A stretch of 40,520 nucleotides of DNA. It comes from a virus. Positions 1-5,930 of the stretch are shown here, one piece after another. Position numbers and translations under genes: made by a program. The DNA is taken from IMG/VR virus record IMGVR_UViG_3300047548_002254, positions 1 through 40,520 of that record. The stretch is one strand, 5' to 3'. Position 1 is the stretch's first letter; each line of letters starts with the position of its first letter. The notes under the pieces were generated by a model. The model did no database searches. It was given only the letters and a program-made list of their open reading frames with translations, and had not been told where the DNA came from.

Positions 1-417
1 CTACAAACTGATAGCGTCAGCGGCGCTGAGGGCTCGGAAAATAACTCCCTCCTGCTCAGCCCAAGGCAGATCGATTGCATACCATAGATCCTTAAGCCGC
101 ACGGCTGGCGCGTTCCGTTCGATCAGCAGTTTGTGCAGCACGTTGGGGGCGAGGTAAGCAAGCCGCACAACCCGCCCGACATAGGCCGCGGTAAATCCCT
201 CAGCAGTGGCGATGTCCTGATTGCAAGAGGCTTCACCGGCCTCAAGCTTGCGCTTCCAGCTCCATGCCAGCGCAAGTGCTCGCATGATGTGCGGATCCAC
301 ACCGCCATTGTCGTCGTTCGCGACATAGTCGTCGGGCGGCGCAATGCGCGGCCGCCCGTTCCGCTTTCGGATCACGAGCGGGATGAAGACCGTGGTAACG
401 GCGGCGGTCTGGGTCAT
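1..417 (-). CDS. Recombinase-cassette accessory protein with ParB-like helix-turn-helix
   Basis: This 138-residue protein is the last gene of the leftward integration cassette. Its start codon overlaps the recombinase stop codon as ATGA, so it is probably translated by coupling. Residues about 67-95 (DIATAEGFTAAYVGRVVR and the following helix) look like the helix-turn-helix of ParB/KorB-type DNA-binding proteins. The N-terminus is basic (IRKRNGRPR, residues 16-24). I do not know an assigned function. The fixed position beside a serine recombinase suggests an accessory factor, for example for directionality or regulation, but that is inference. The stop codon lies at bases 1-3, so the gene is complete. 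Confidence 0.75.
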   Translation of the reverse strand: MTQTAAVTTVFIPLVIRKRNGRPRIAPPDDYVANDDNGGVDPHIMRALALAWSWKRKLEAGEASCNQDIATAEGFTAAYVGRVVRLAYLAPNVLHKLLIERNAPAVRLKDLWYAIDLPWAEQEGVIFRALSAADAISL

Positions 418-1730
418 GCAGCTTTGTCCAGCTTGGGCGATTGCAACATGTCACTGACCAGGGAGCTAAGCCCGCTGGTGCGTAGATCAAGTGACATACC
501 TTCTTTGCTGACGACAACGCGTTCGATGAGCAGCCGTGCTGTGCGGTCCTGTTCTGCCGGGAACAGGTTTTCCCAGAAGCTGTCAAAGGTCGCCAGCGCT
601 TCGGCTACATCGTTCTCGGTAAGGCCCGATCTCGCAGCACTGAGTGCAGCGCAAGCCTTGGCTGCAATTTCGGGCGTGCGCAGAAGCTGGCGGATTTTCT
701 GAACCACCGCGCTTTCGATTACGCCGGCGTTGAGGCGAACAATTGAGGCCTGGCCTTCGTCGCCGCGGTTCTTCAGAGCATCCATCGAAATGTAATAGCG
801 ATAGAGCCTCTCACCCTTGCGTGTATGCGTCGGCGTCATCGCAACGCCGGTGTCGGTGAAGATAAGTCCCTTGAGCAATGCGGGGGTTTGCGCACGGGTG
901 TTGTTGGCGCGGGTGCGTGGGCTGATCTTCAGGATGGCATGGACCTTGTCCCAGAGTTCCTGACTGATGATGGCCTGATGCTCGCCGGGATAGCTGGTGC
1001 CCTTGTGGACCGCTTCACCAAGATAAACCCGGTTGCGGAAGAGTTTGTAGAGGAACCCCTTGTCGATCGGGCGGCCTCGCTTGTTGGTGATGCCCTTGCG
1101 GACAAGCTCGCGGGTCAGCCTGGTGGCCGAGCCCAACTCGACAAAGCGCTCGAAGATGTAGCGGATCTGTGCCGCTTCCGGCTCGTTGATCACAAGCTTG
1201 CGGTCGACAGCATCATATCCCCACGGCACGAACCCGCCCATCCACATACCCTTGGCGCGGCTGGCTGCAATCTTGTCGCGAATGCGCTCACCGGTCACTT
1301 CCCGCTCGAACTGCGCGAATGATAGGAGGACGTTCAGGGTGAGGCGCCCCATCGAGGTCGTCGTGTTGAATGACTGGGTGACCGACACGAACGTCACCTT
1401 GTGCTCATCAAACACCTCAACGAGCCGGGCAAAATCCATCAGCGAGCGGGACAGGCGGTCGATCTTGTAGACTACGATGACGTCGACCAAGCCTGCACGG
1501 ATGTCTTCGAGCAGGTTCTGCAGGCCGGGGCGATCAAGGTTGCCGCCGGAATACCCGCCGTCGTCATAGCCTTCGCGCATGGCGAGCCAGCCTTCGTGAC
1601 GTTGGCTCGCGATGTAGGCTTCACAGGCTTCGCGCTGCGCATCGAGGCTGTTGAACTCTTGCTCAAGCCCTTCCTCCGAGGACTTCCGGGTGTAGATGGC
1701 GCAGCGGATGCGGCGGCGTGCCTCAGTCAT
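414..1730 (-). CDS. Large serine recombinase (phage integrase)
   Basis: This 438-residue protein is the probable integrase/excisionase. The N-terminal resolvase domain (residues about 8-155) starts with YTRKSSEEG, giving nucleophile Ser17, and contains the conserved VVYKIDRLSRSL stretch that supplies active-site arginines. A recombinase domain follows (about 170-290, with GYDAVDRKL and FLYKLFRNRVYLGEAVHKG). The region that holds a CxxC zinc ribbon in many large serine integrases reads GLIFTDTGVAMTPTHTRKGE here and has no cysteines. At 438 residues it is at the short end of the family, and the C-terminal coiled coil is brief. The start overlaps the upstream DUF2924 stop (ATGA). Large serine integrases recombine attP and attB without a tyrosine-type core. 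Confidence 0.96.
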   Translation of the reverse strand: MTEARRRIRCAIYTRKSSEEGLEQEFNSLDAQREACEAYIASQRHEGWLAMREGYDDGGYSGGNLDRPGLQNLLEDIRAGLVDVIVVYKIDRLSRSLMDFARLVEVFDEHKVTFVSVTQSFNTTTSMGRLTLNVLLSFAQFEREVTGERIRDKIAASRAKGMWMGGFVPWGYDAVDRKLVINEPEAAQIRYIFERFVELGSATRLTRELVRKGITNKRGRPIDKGFLYKLFRNRVYLGEAVHKGTSYPGEHQAIISQELWDKVHAILKISPRTRANNTRAQTPALLKGLIFTDTGVAMTPTHTRKGERLYRYYISMDALKNRGDEGQASIVRLNAGVIESAVVQKIRQLLRTPEIAAKACAALSAARSGLTENDVAEALATFDSFWENLFPAEQDRTARLLIERVVVSKEGMSLDLRTSGLSSLVSDMLQSPKLDKAA

Positions 1731-2188
1731 CGTGCACCTCCCTCGGCTGCCCGAAGCCCGAAGAAGCGATATCCGTTCCAGTTGGTGCCGGTGATAGATT
1801 TTGCAATCGCCGAGAGCGATTTGTAGCGCTGTCCATTCCAGTCAAACCCGTCCTTGGCAACCACGACCGTGTACTCGGTCCCTTTCCAATCCCGGATCAG
1901 GCGCGTGCCAATGATTGGGTTGCGGGGATCTGAGATCACCGACTTCCTGACCTTCTTTCCCTCGACCTCGTCGGCCAATAAGTCGAGGGTGCGGATGATG
2001 GGTTTGCTAAGGCCACCGAAGGCCAGCTCCTGAATCCGGTGGGCGAGGCGCTGCTCGAGAAATGGGCGGCTGTTGTTGGGAGCAGCGGCATCAAATAGCT
2101 TCTCCCACTCCTGCCGTAGCTGCGGCATTGTCATGGTCTTTAGCGCGGCCAGGCGCGCAAGCACCTGCGGGTCGTTATAGTTCTGCAT
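1727..2188 (-). CDS. DUF2924 domain protein of the recombinase cassette
   Basis: This 153-residue protein matches the DUF2924 family, which commonly sits directly upstream of serine recombinases in alphaproteobacterial prophages. Recognisable parts are the LARLAALKTMTMPQLRQEW segment at the N-terminus and GTRLIRDWKGTEYTVVVAKD, then FDWNGQRYKSLSAIAKSITG in the C-terminal half; the last part resembles a small DNA-contacting fold. I chose the ATG at 2188, not an upstream in-frame ATG at 2227, because GGAG lies 7 bases before it and it shares an A with the preceding stop (TAATG). Its 3' end overlaps the recombinase start by 4 bases. The function is unknown; cooperation with the recombinase is inferred from linkage. 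Confidence 0.85.
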   Translation of the reverse strand: MQNYNDPQVLARLAALKTMTMPQLRQEWEKLFDAAAPNNSRPFLEQRLAHRIQELAFGGLSKPIIRTLDLLADEVEGKKVRKSVISDPRNPIIGTRLIRDWKGTEYTVVVAKDGFDWNGQRYKSLSAIAKSITGTNWNGYRFFGLRAAEGGAR

Positions 2189-2406
2189 TAGCGTTCTCCA
2201 ACTCGGGGGCGTCCCCGGGTTCGACACACGCTCTTGGCGGGCGAGATAGCGAGTGAACTATCTGCGCCTGGAGCAGATATAGAACTGGACTTTGCGTGCA
2301 TCCGCATGATGCCGGCGGCGATAATTTTCCCCAAATCGGTGAAGCGCTCGTCGTCGGTCATATTGTTGATGAGTTGCGAGCTATTGCCCGCGGAGTTGTC
2401 GTGCAT
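2188..2406 (-). CDS. Small first protein of the recombinase cassette
   Basis: This 72-residue protein has no recognised domain. The core TDDERFTDLGKIIAAGIMRM looks like a single amphipathic helix followed by a polar, basic tail (RTRGRPRVGER). Its stop overlaps the DUF2924 start as TAATG, and it is the promoter-proximal gene behind the promoter at 2470-2499. The ATG at 2406 has a weak AGGT before it; an alternative ATG at 2361 gives 57 residues and would remove the less conserved-looking N-terminus. Similar short proteins with a LGKIIAAGIMRM-like helix are familiar ahead of DUF2924 genes, which is my main reason for calling it real. Confidence 0.65.
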   Translation of the reverse strand: MHDNSAGNSSQLINNMTDDERFTDLGKIIAAGIMRMHAKSSSISAPGADSSLAISPAKSVCRTRGRPRVGER

Positions 2407-2416
2407 GTTTGTAGAA

Positions 2417-2468
2417 CCTGATGGCTGGCAAGGCGATCAGGCGATGTCTCTCCCCTGATCATATCAGG
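2417..2468. promoter_or_regulatory. Operator cluster: four CCTGAT/ATCAGG half-sites
   Basis: CCTGAT occurs at 2417-2422 and 2454-2459, and its complement ATCAGG at 2436-2441 and 2463-2468. The last pair forms a perfect inverted repeat with a 3-base spacer (2454-2468), and the first pair an inverted repeat with a 13-base spacer. The cluster overlaps the predicted start point and leader of the recombinase cassette. The neighbouring S24 repressor is the obvious candidate ligand, but these half-sites are not repeated in the repressor's own upstream region, so another regulator is possible. Confidence 0.5.
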
Positions 2469-2469
2469 A

Positions 2470-2499
2470 AGAATATGTGCGGGATATAAACGTCGTCAA
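2470..2499 (-). promoter_or_regulatory. Sigma70-type promoter for the recombinase cassette
   Basis: On the minus strand, TTGACG (2499-2494) is separated by 18 bases from TATTCT (2475-2470). The expected start point, around 2463, falls inside the perfect inverted repeat at 2454-2468, so a bound repressor would block initiation. This is read by eye from consensus similarity; no start site is known. Confidence 0.5.
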
Positions 2500-2541
2500 C
2501 GAGAACGAGTAGGGCAAAATCCCACAATCGACGCGGGGCAC

Positions 2542-3264
2542 TCAGCGGCGGCTGTAAAGCCGCTGATGCGCGCGCAGGACGATCCCAATGATTTGAACGC
2601 CGTCGTCGCTGAAGTTGTCGGCATCGGGCCTGCCGATGACAATTGGCTCCTGAAACTCTGGCCGCGTGGACTCGGCGCGCAGGATGTAATTCTTCCCGTC
2701 GTGATCGAGGCGCTTGCAGGTGAGCTCGTGCATGTCGTGACGGTCACGCTGGACGATAACGATGTCGCCCGGAACCGGCTCTATTTCGCCAAAGATCGTG
2801 CGCAGACACTCAAGGTCAGACCCGGGCGGAATGAGCTTGTCCATGGAATTGCCTTCCATACGCAGGGCAAAGCGCTCGCCGCCAACAACCGGGCTTGGGC
2901 CGACCTCAATGAAGTAGCGATCTTCCTCTGGCCATTCAGTCTGCTCGCGCCAGACGCCTGCCGCAACTGCGCCCAGAACCTCCAGACGTTCGTAAGGTGC
3001 AACGCTGCCGACGCGGGGCATCACACCTTCGCCGCCAGAAACCAGCCGGGAAATGTCGATGCCAAGGGCGCGCGAAAGCCCGACAAGAGTTTCGAGGGTT
3101 GGGTTGTTGCTGCGGCCCCGCAGGATCTCGCGCACGATATGCGGCGATTTCCCGCCAGTCGCGGCCAGCGAAAGCGAGCGGGCATTCCACTCGGTTCCAG
3201 GAGCGGTGGCAGTCTCGAGAACCTTTCTGAGGTGCTCGATGTTGACGAGTGAGCGTTGGGTCAT
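2542..3264 (-). CDS. LexA/CI-like phage repressor with S24 autopeptidase domain
   Basis: This 240-residue protein has an N-terminal helix-turn-helix (about 28-75, including HIVREILRGRSNNPTLETLV) and a C-terminal S24 peptidase domain. The presumed self-cleavage site is Ala102-Gly103 in VAAGVW. The nucleophile is Ser140 in the EGNSMD motif and the base Lys184 in TCKRL. This is the arrangement of repressors inactivated by RecA-stimulated self-cleavage, so induction by DNA damage is likely. It is divergent from the early gene at 3359, with repeated TGTRGGAT-like sites between, matching a lysogeny switch. The gene is transcribed toward the recombinase cassette, but the promoter at 2470-2499 would let the cassette be controlled separately. 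Confidence 0.93.
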   Translation of the reverse strand: MTQRSLVNIEHLRKVLETATAPGTEWNARSLSLAATGGKSPHIVREILRGRSNNPTLETLVGLSRALGIDISRLVSGGEGVMPRVGSVAPYERLEVLGAVAAGVWREQTEWPEEDRYFIEVGPSPVVGGERFALRMEGNSMDKLIPPGSDLECLRTIFGEIEPVPGDIVIVQRDRHDMHELTCKRLDHDGKNYILRAESTRPEFQEPIVIGRPDADNFSDDGVQIIGIVLRAHQRLYSRR

Positions 3265-3280
3265 GAGCTGTGCCTAGCTC

Positions 3281-3340
3281 TGTGGATATTGCTGGTCAAT
3301 ACAAATGTGGGATTGATCCCTACTTGCGGTGTAGGATTTG
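3281..3340. promoter_or_regulatory. Repressor/early-gene switch region with three spaced repeats
   Basis: Related elements occur at 3281-3291 (TGTGGATATTG), 3306-3315 (TGTGGGATTG) and 3330-3340 (TGTAGGATTTG), with starts 25 and 24 bases apart. The middle one is part of an inverted repeat (GGGAT-TG-ATCCC, 3309-3320), and ATCCCTAC (3316-3323) is nearly the inverse of GTAGGAT (3331-3337). The region separates a leftward repressor from a rightward Cro-sized gene, so these are likely operator sites. No promoter hexamers stood out clearly enough to call. Confidence 0.55.
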
Positions 3341-3358
3341 AACGTCAATAACGGAGCT

Positions 3359-3586
3359 ATGACGCATCCTATCCTTCATGACATCGACGCCTTCCTCCGC
3401 CGCACCAACCTTTCAGAGACCTATTTTGGTCGCCAGGCGGCCAACGACTGGAAGCTGATCAGCCAGCTCAGGAAAGGCAGGCGCCTTTGGCCCCAGACCG
3501 AGCAGCGCATTCGCGACTTCATGGCCAGCTACCGCCCGCGCGGGGAGCGCAGTGCCGGCGTGGCGGGAGCTGCAAACCATGGTTGA
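3359..3586 (+). CDS. Cro-sized early regulatory protein
   Basis: This 75-residue protein is divergent from the repressor and the first gene of the rightward operon, the position of Cro. It contains a compact helical segment (about 5-55: FLRRTNLSETYFGRQAANDW, then ISQLRKGRRLWPQTEQRIRDF) resembling short helix-turn-helix proteins common in alphaproteobacteria that begin with a similar HPI motif. The ATG at 3359 has GGAG only 2 bases before it, which is very close; a TTG at 3338 preceded by AGGA would add seven residues, and leaderless initiation is also possible. A role as antirepressor or early repressor is inferred from position and size. Confidence 0.75.
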   Translation: MTHPILHDIDAFLRRTNLSETYFGRQAANDWKLISQLRKGRRLWPQTEQRIRDFMASYRPRGERSAGVAGAANHG

Positions 3587-3923
3587 GGACATCACTGCCG
3601 CAAGGCAGCAGGCAAGCCTGCCCAATGAAGATTTGCTCTGTGCCTGGCTTGATGCGGCCGAACCGGGCGAGCGCCTTGAATACCACCGCGGGTTTCTGGC
3701 GCGTGATGTCGATACGGCAAAGCCCCAGCGCCTGCCGGAATGGCGCCGCCAATCGCTGATGCGTCTTGCCGCTCGTGCCCGCTGGGCTGCCGAGAACGGG
3801 GTGGTGCACCTCGTTCAGATCCGCCGGGGCGCGGGCGATTTCAGTTACGTCGCGATCGCAAGGCCGAAGAGCCGAAAGGTCCAATCGATGATTGCCGCAC
3901 TCATGCTGCCCCAGGCGGCCTGA
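3579..3923 (+). CDS. Early phage protein, unknown function
   Basis: This 114-residue protein starts at an ATG overlapping the end of the Cro-sized gene by 8 bases, with GGGAG 9 bases before it. It is rich in Ala, Arg and Leu and appears mostly helical, with a polar N-terminal half (LCAWLDAAEPGERLEYHRGF) and a strand-like centre (NGVVHLVQIRRGAGDFSYVAIA). No family motif is recognised. Its place in the early operon, between a regulator and the recombination genes, suggests a DNA-metabolism or takeover accessory, but nothing in the sequence assigns a reaction. Confidence 0.7.
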   Translation: MVEDITAARQQASLPNEDLLCAWLDAAEPGERLEYHRGFLARDVDTAKPQRLPEWRRQSLMRLAARARWAAENGVVHLVQIRRGAGDFSYVAIARPKSRKVQSMIAALMLPQAA

Positions 3924-3930
3924 CGGAACA

Positions 3931-4009
3931 GGGGCAGTGGGGGCTAACCGCGAGGCGCCCACGGATATTCGATCGCCGCGTCAACCACTGCCCCGCCTTT
4001 GCTGGCGGG
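3931..4009 (+). promoter_or_regulatory. Structured leader with two competing hairpins
   Basis: GGGGCAGTGG (3931-3940) pairs perfectly over 10 bases with CCACTGCCCC (3985-3994). A second hairpin, CCCGCC (3992-3997) with GGCGGG (4004-4009) and a 6-base loop, shares bases 3992-3994 with the first, so the two are mutually exclusive at their tips. The sequence between the first arms can form an imperfect inner stem (CGCG-GGCG with CGCCGCG). No U-run follows, so this is not an intrinsic terminator. It fills the gap before the next gene. Confidence 0.45.
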
Positions 4010-4058
4010 ATTGCTGACGATTGATCACGCGCAACCACACAGACGAAAGGATCACACG

Positions 4059-4505
4059 ATGACACTTGAGGATCTGCCAACCCAGCCTCCTGCCACCCTT
4101 GATGCATTGCCAGTCGAAGTGCTGGCCCGCTTGCAGGGGCAGGCTCAGACCCGCCTTGCCGGCGCATCACAAATGGTCGCAATCCTCCATGGCGCGCTCA
4201 CCCGCCGCTATGCACAAGGTCTCAACGAGACCGGCACGCACCGGCGCACTGATGGCAACTACGAAATCCGCATCGATGTGCCCAAGAACGTCTCGTGGGA
4301 TCAGGACAAGCTGGCGAGCGCGATCGAGACCATCCGCAGCTGGGGCGAGAACCCCGCCGACTATGTCGAGACCAGGCTCTCGGTATCGGAGACCAGCTAC
4401 AAGGCCTGGCCGCCTGCGATCCGCGACCTGTTTATGCCTGCGCGCACAGTAAAACCGGGCAAGGCAAAGTTCGAGATCGCGCCCGGGATGAAGGAGGCAG
4501 CGTAA
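4059..4505 (+). CDS. Early phage protein upstream of the Sak4-like ATPase
   Basis: This 148-residue protein starts at the ATG at 4059, with AGGA upstream (AAAGGATCACACG). The N-terminal half is helical (LEVLARLQGQ-like segments), and the C-terminal half contains YEIRIDVPKNVSWDQDKLAS and SVSETSYKAWPPAIRDLF. I recognise it only as a phage protein of the type often found immediately before the Sak4-family ATPase in alphaproteobacterial prophages. Its stop overlaps the ATPase start (TAATG), so the two are translationally coupled and may act together. The 135-base gap before it holds the hairpins at 3931-4009. Confidence 0.75.
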   Translation: MTLEDLPTQPPATLDALPVEVLARLQGQAQTRLAGASQMVAILHGALTRRYAQGLNETGTHRRTDGNYEIRIDVPKNVSWDQDKLASAIETIRSWGENPADYVETRLSVSETSYKAWPPAIRDLFMPARTVKPGKAKFEIAPGMKEAA

Positions 4506-5299
4506 TGGCTATTTCGCTTTCTTTGCTCAATCGTCTCTCGGTTCCGAAACCCCCGCGCATCGTAATCTACGGGCCGCATGGGATCGGCAAGAACACCTTT
4601 GCCGGCGCCGCGCCGCGCCCGGTGCTGATCAACCTGGAAGACGGCCATCCTGCTGGCCAGCCGATCGACGCATTCCCGCGCGCCGAGAGTTTCGCCGAGG
4701 TCATGGAGGCGATGCAGGCCCTCTACAACGAGGCCCATGACTTCCAGACGCTGGTGATCGACAGCCTCGACTGGCTGGAACCGCTGGTCTGGGCGGAAAC
4801 GATCCGCCGCAACAATGAGGCAAACCCGTCGAGGCAGTGGTCCTCGATCGAAGATGCCGGCTACGGAAAGGGCTATATCGCCACCCTCGATGTCTGGCGC
4901 GAATACCTCGACGGCATCAATGCGCTGCGCAGCGACAAGGCTATGGCGGTCATCCAAACCGCGCACGCCGAGGTGAAGCGGTTCGACAGCCCCGAGACGG
5001 AGCCGTTCGATCGCTACCAGATCAAGCTCCACAAGATGGCCTCGGCGCTCATTCAGGAGCACGCCGACATGGTGCTGTTCGCCAATTTCAAGACCAGCGT
5101 CACCAAGTCTGATGTTGGTATGAAGAAGGTCGCTCGCGGCGTCGGGGCCGGCACGCGCGTTCTCTACACCGAAGAGCGCCCGGCCTTCCTCGCCAAGAAC
5201 CGGCACAACCTGCCCCCCGAACTCCCGCTGTCATGGGGGGCGCTTGCTTCCTCCATGGCCGCTGCGAGCGAGGCTGCCCGCATGAGTGAAGCAGCCTGA
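4505..5299 (+). CDS. Sak4-like RecA-fold ATPase (single-strand annealing/recombination)
   Basis: This 264-residue protein belongs to the AAA_24/Sak4 type of phage nucleotide-binding proteins, RecA-fold ATPases that promote annealing together with a single-strand binding partner. The Walker A region is GPHGIGKNT (residues 23-31) and Walker B is TLVIDSLDWL (82-91, Asp86). Conserved family stretches include IEDAGYGKGYIATLDVWREYLDG and QIKLHKMASALIQEHADMVLF. An oddity is Asn30 right after the catalytic Lys29, where Ser or Thr is normal; Thr31 follows. The next gene encodes a DUF669 protein, a frequent neighbour. The start is the ATG at 4505, overlapping the previous stop. Confidence 0.88.
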   Translation: MAISLSLLNRLSVPKPPRIVIYGPHGIGKNTFAGAAPRPVLINLEDGHPAGQPIDAFPRAESFAEVMEAMQALYNEAHDFQTLVIDSLDWLEPLVWAETIRRNNEANPSRQWSSIEDAGYGKGYIATLDVWREYLDGINALRSDKAMAVIQTAHAEVKRFDSPETEPFDRYQIKLHKMASALIQEHADMVLFANFKTSVTKSDVGMKKVARGVGAGTRVLYTEERPAFLAKNRHNLPPELPLSWGALASSMAAASEAARMSEAA

Positions 5300-5329
5300 T
5301 CATCACAGTCAGACAGAAAGGATTGAAGT

Positions 5330-5854
5330 ATGGCTTTCCTCGGAGGCTCGTTCGACGCCTCGCAAGTTGAACCCAAGGGCGATTACCGGCCGGTGCCGCC
5401 CGGCGAATACAAAGTGCAGATTACCTCGTCCGAGTTTTGCCAGACCTCGACTGGCAACGGGCACCAGCTCAAGCTCGAGATGGAAATCCTCGAAGGCGAT
5501 CAGGCCGGCCGCCGGCTCTATGATCGTCTCAACCTCGACAACCCCAATGCTCAGGCAGTCGAGATCGCGCAGCGCACGCTGTCGGCGATCTGCCATGCGG
5601 TCGGCAAGCTGTCGGTTCAGGACAGCGAAGAGCTGCACATGCTGCCGATGACCGCGGTCGTGATCGTCAAACCCGAGCGCACCGGTAAAGATGGACTGAC
5701 CTATGCCGCCTCCAACGAGGTCCAGACGTACAAGGCGCTTGGCTCTGGGCAGGCAACCAGCTTTGGTAGCGGCGGCATGAAGCCCGCGAATACCGCGCCT
5801 GCTGCCGGTAGCGGCCAGTCTGCTTCGGCGCCCTGGAAGCGCAGCGCAGCGTGA
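5330..5854 (+). CDS. DUF669 protein, probable single-stranded DNA-binding partner
   Basis: This 174-residue protein fits DUF669. The motif order is PPGEYKVQITSSEF near residues 23-36, GHQLKLEMEILEGDQAGRRL near 44-63, then a helical segment and a strand VVIVKPERTGKDGLTYAAS. The C-terminal quarter is low-complexity (Gly, Ser, Ala) and ends in SAPWKRSAA, giving a flexible tail like that of single-strand binding proteins, although without their acidic tip. DUF669 genes usually neighbour phage recombination ATPases, as here, and a role in coating single-stranded DNA for annealing is a reasonable inference. AGAAAGGATTGAAGT before the ATG provides a ribosome binding site. Confidence 0.85.
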   Translation: MAFLGGSFDASQVEPKGDYRPVPPGEYKVQITSSEFCQTSTGNGHQLKLEMEILEGDQAGRRLYDRLNLDNPNAQAVEIAQRTLSAICHAVGKLSVQDSEELHMLPMTAVVIVKPERTGKDGLTYAASNEVQTYKALGSGQATSFGSGGMKPANTAPAAGSGQSASAPWKRSAA

Positions 5855-5862
5855 GCCTGGAG

Positions 5863-5893
5863 GGCAGGGGGTCGATTGAGCCCGCCCCCTGCC
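5863..5893 (+). repeat. Intergenic hairpin, 9-bp perfect stem
   Basis: GGCAGGGGG (5863-5871) and CCCCCTGCC (5885-5893) form a perfect 9-bp GC-rich stem with a 13-base loop between the DUF669 gene and the nuclease gene. No U-tract follows (ACCCATTCCCC), so it is not a classic terminator. It may set mRNA decay boundaries within the early operon. Confidence 0.5.
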
Positions 5894-5930
5894 ACCCATT
5901 CCCCTGACTGAAAGATCGAAGGAGCAGGCA

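Noticed and set aside
1-60. Attachment site at the left end
   Set aside because: The first gene ends at base 1 and no duplicated core sequence can be seen; the att site must lie outside the window.
4295-4504. Longer Sak4-like ATPase from an upstream in-frame start
   Set aside because: The extension overlaps a coupled upstream gene in another frame and is compositionally unlike the family; TAATG marks the start at 4505.
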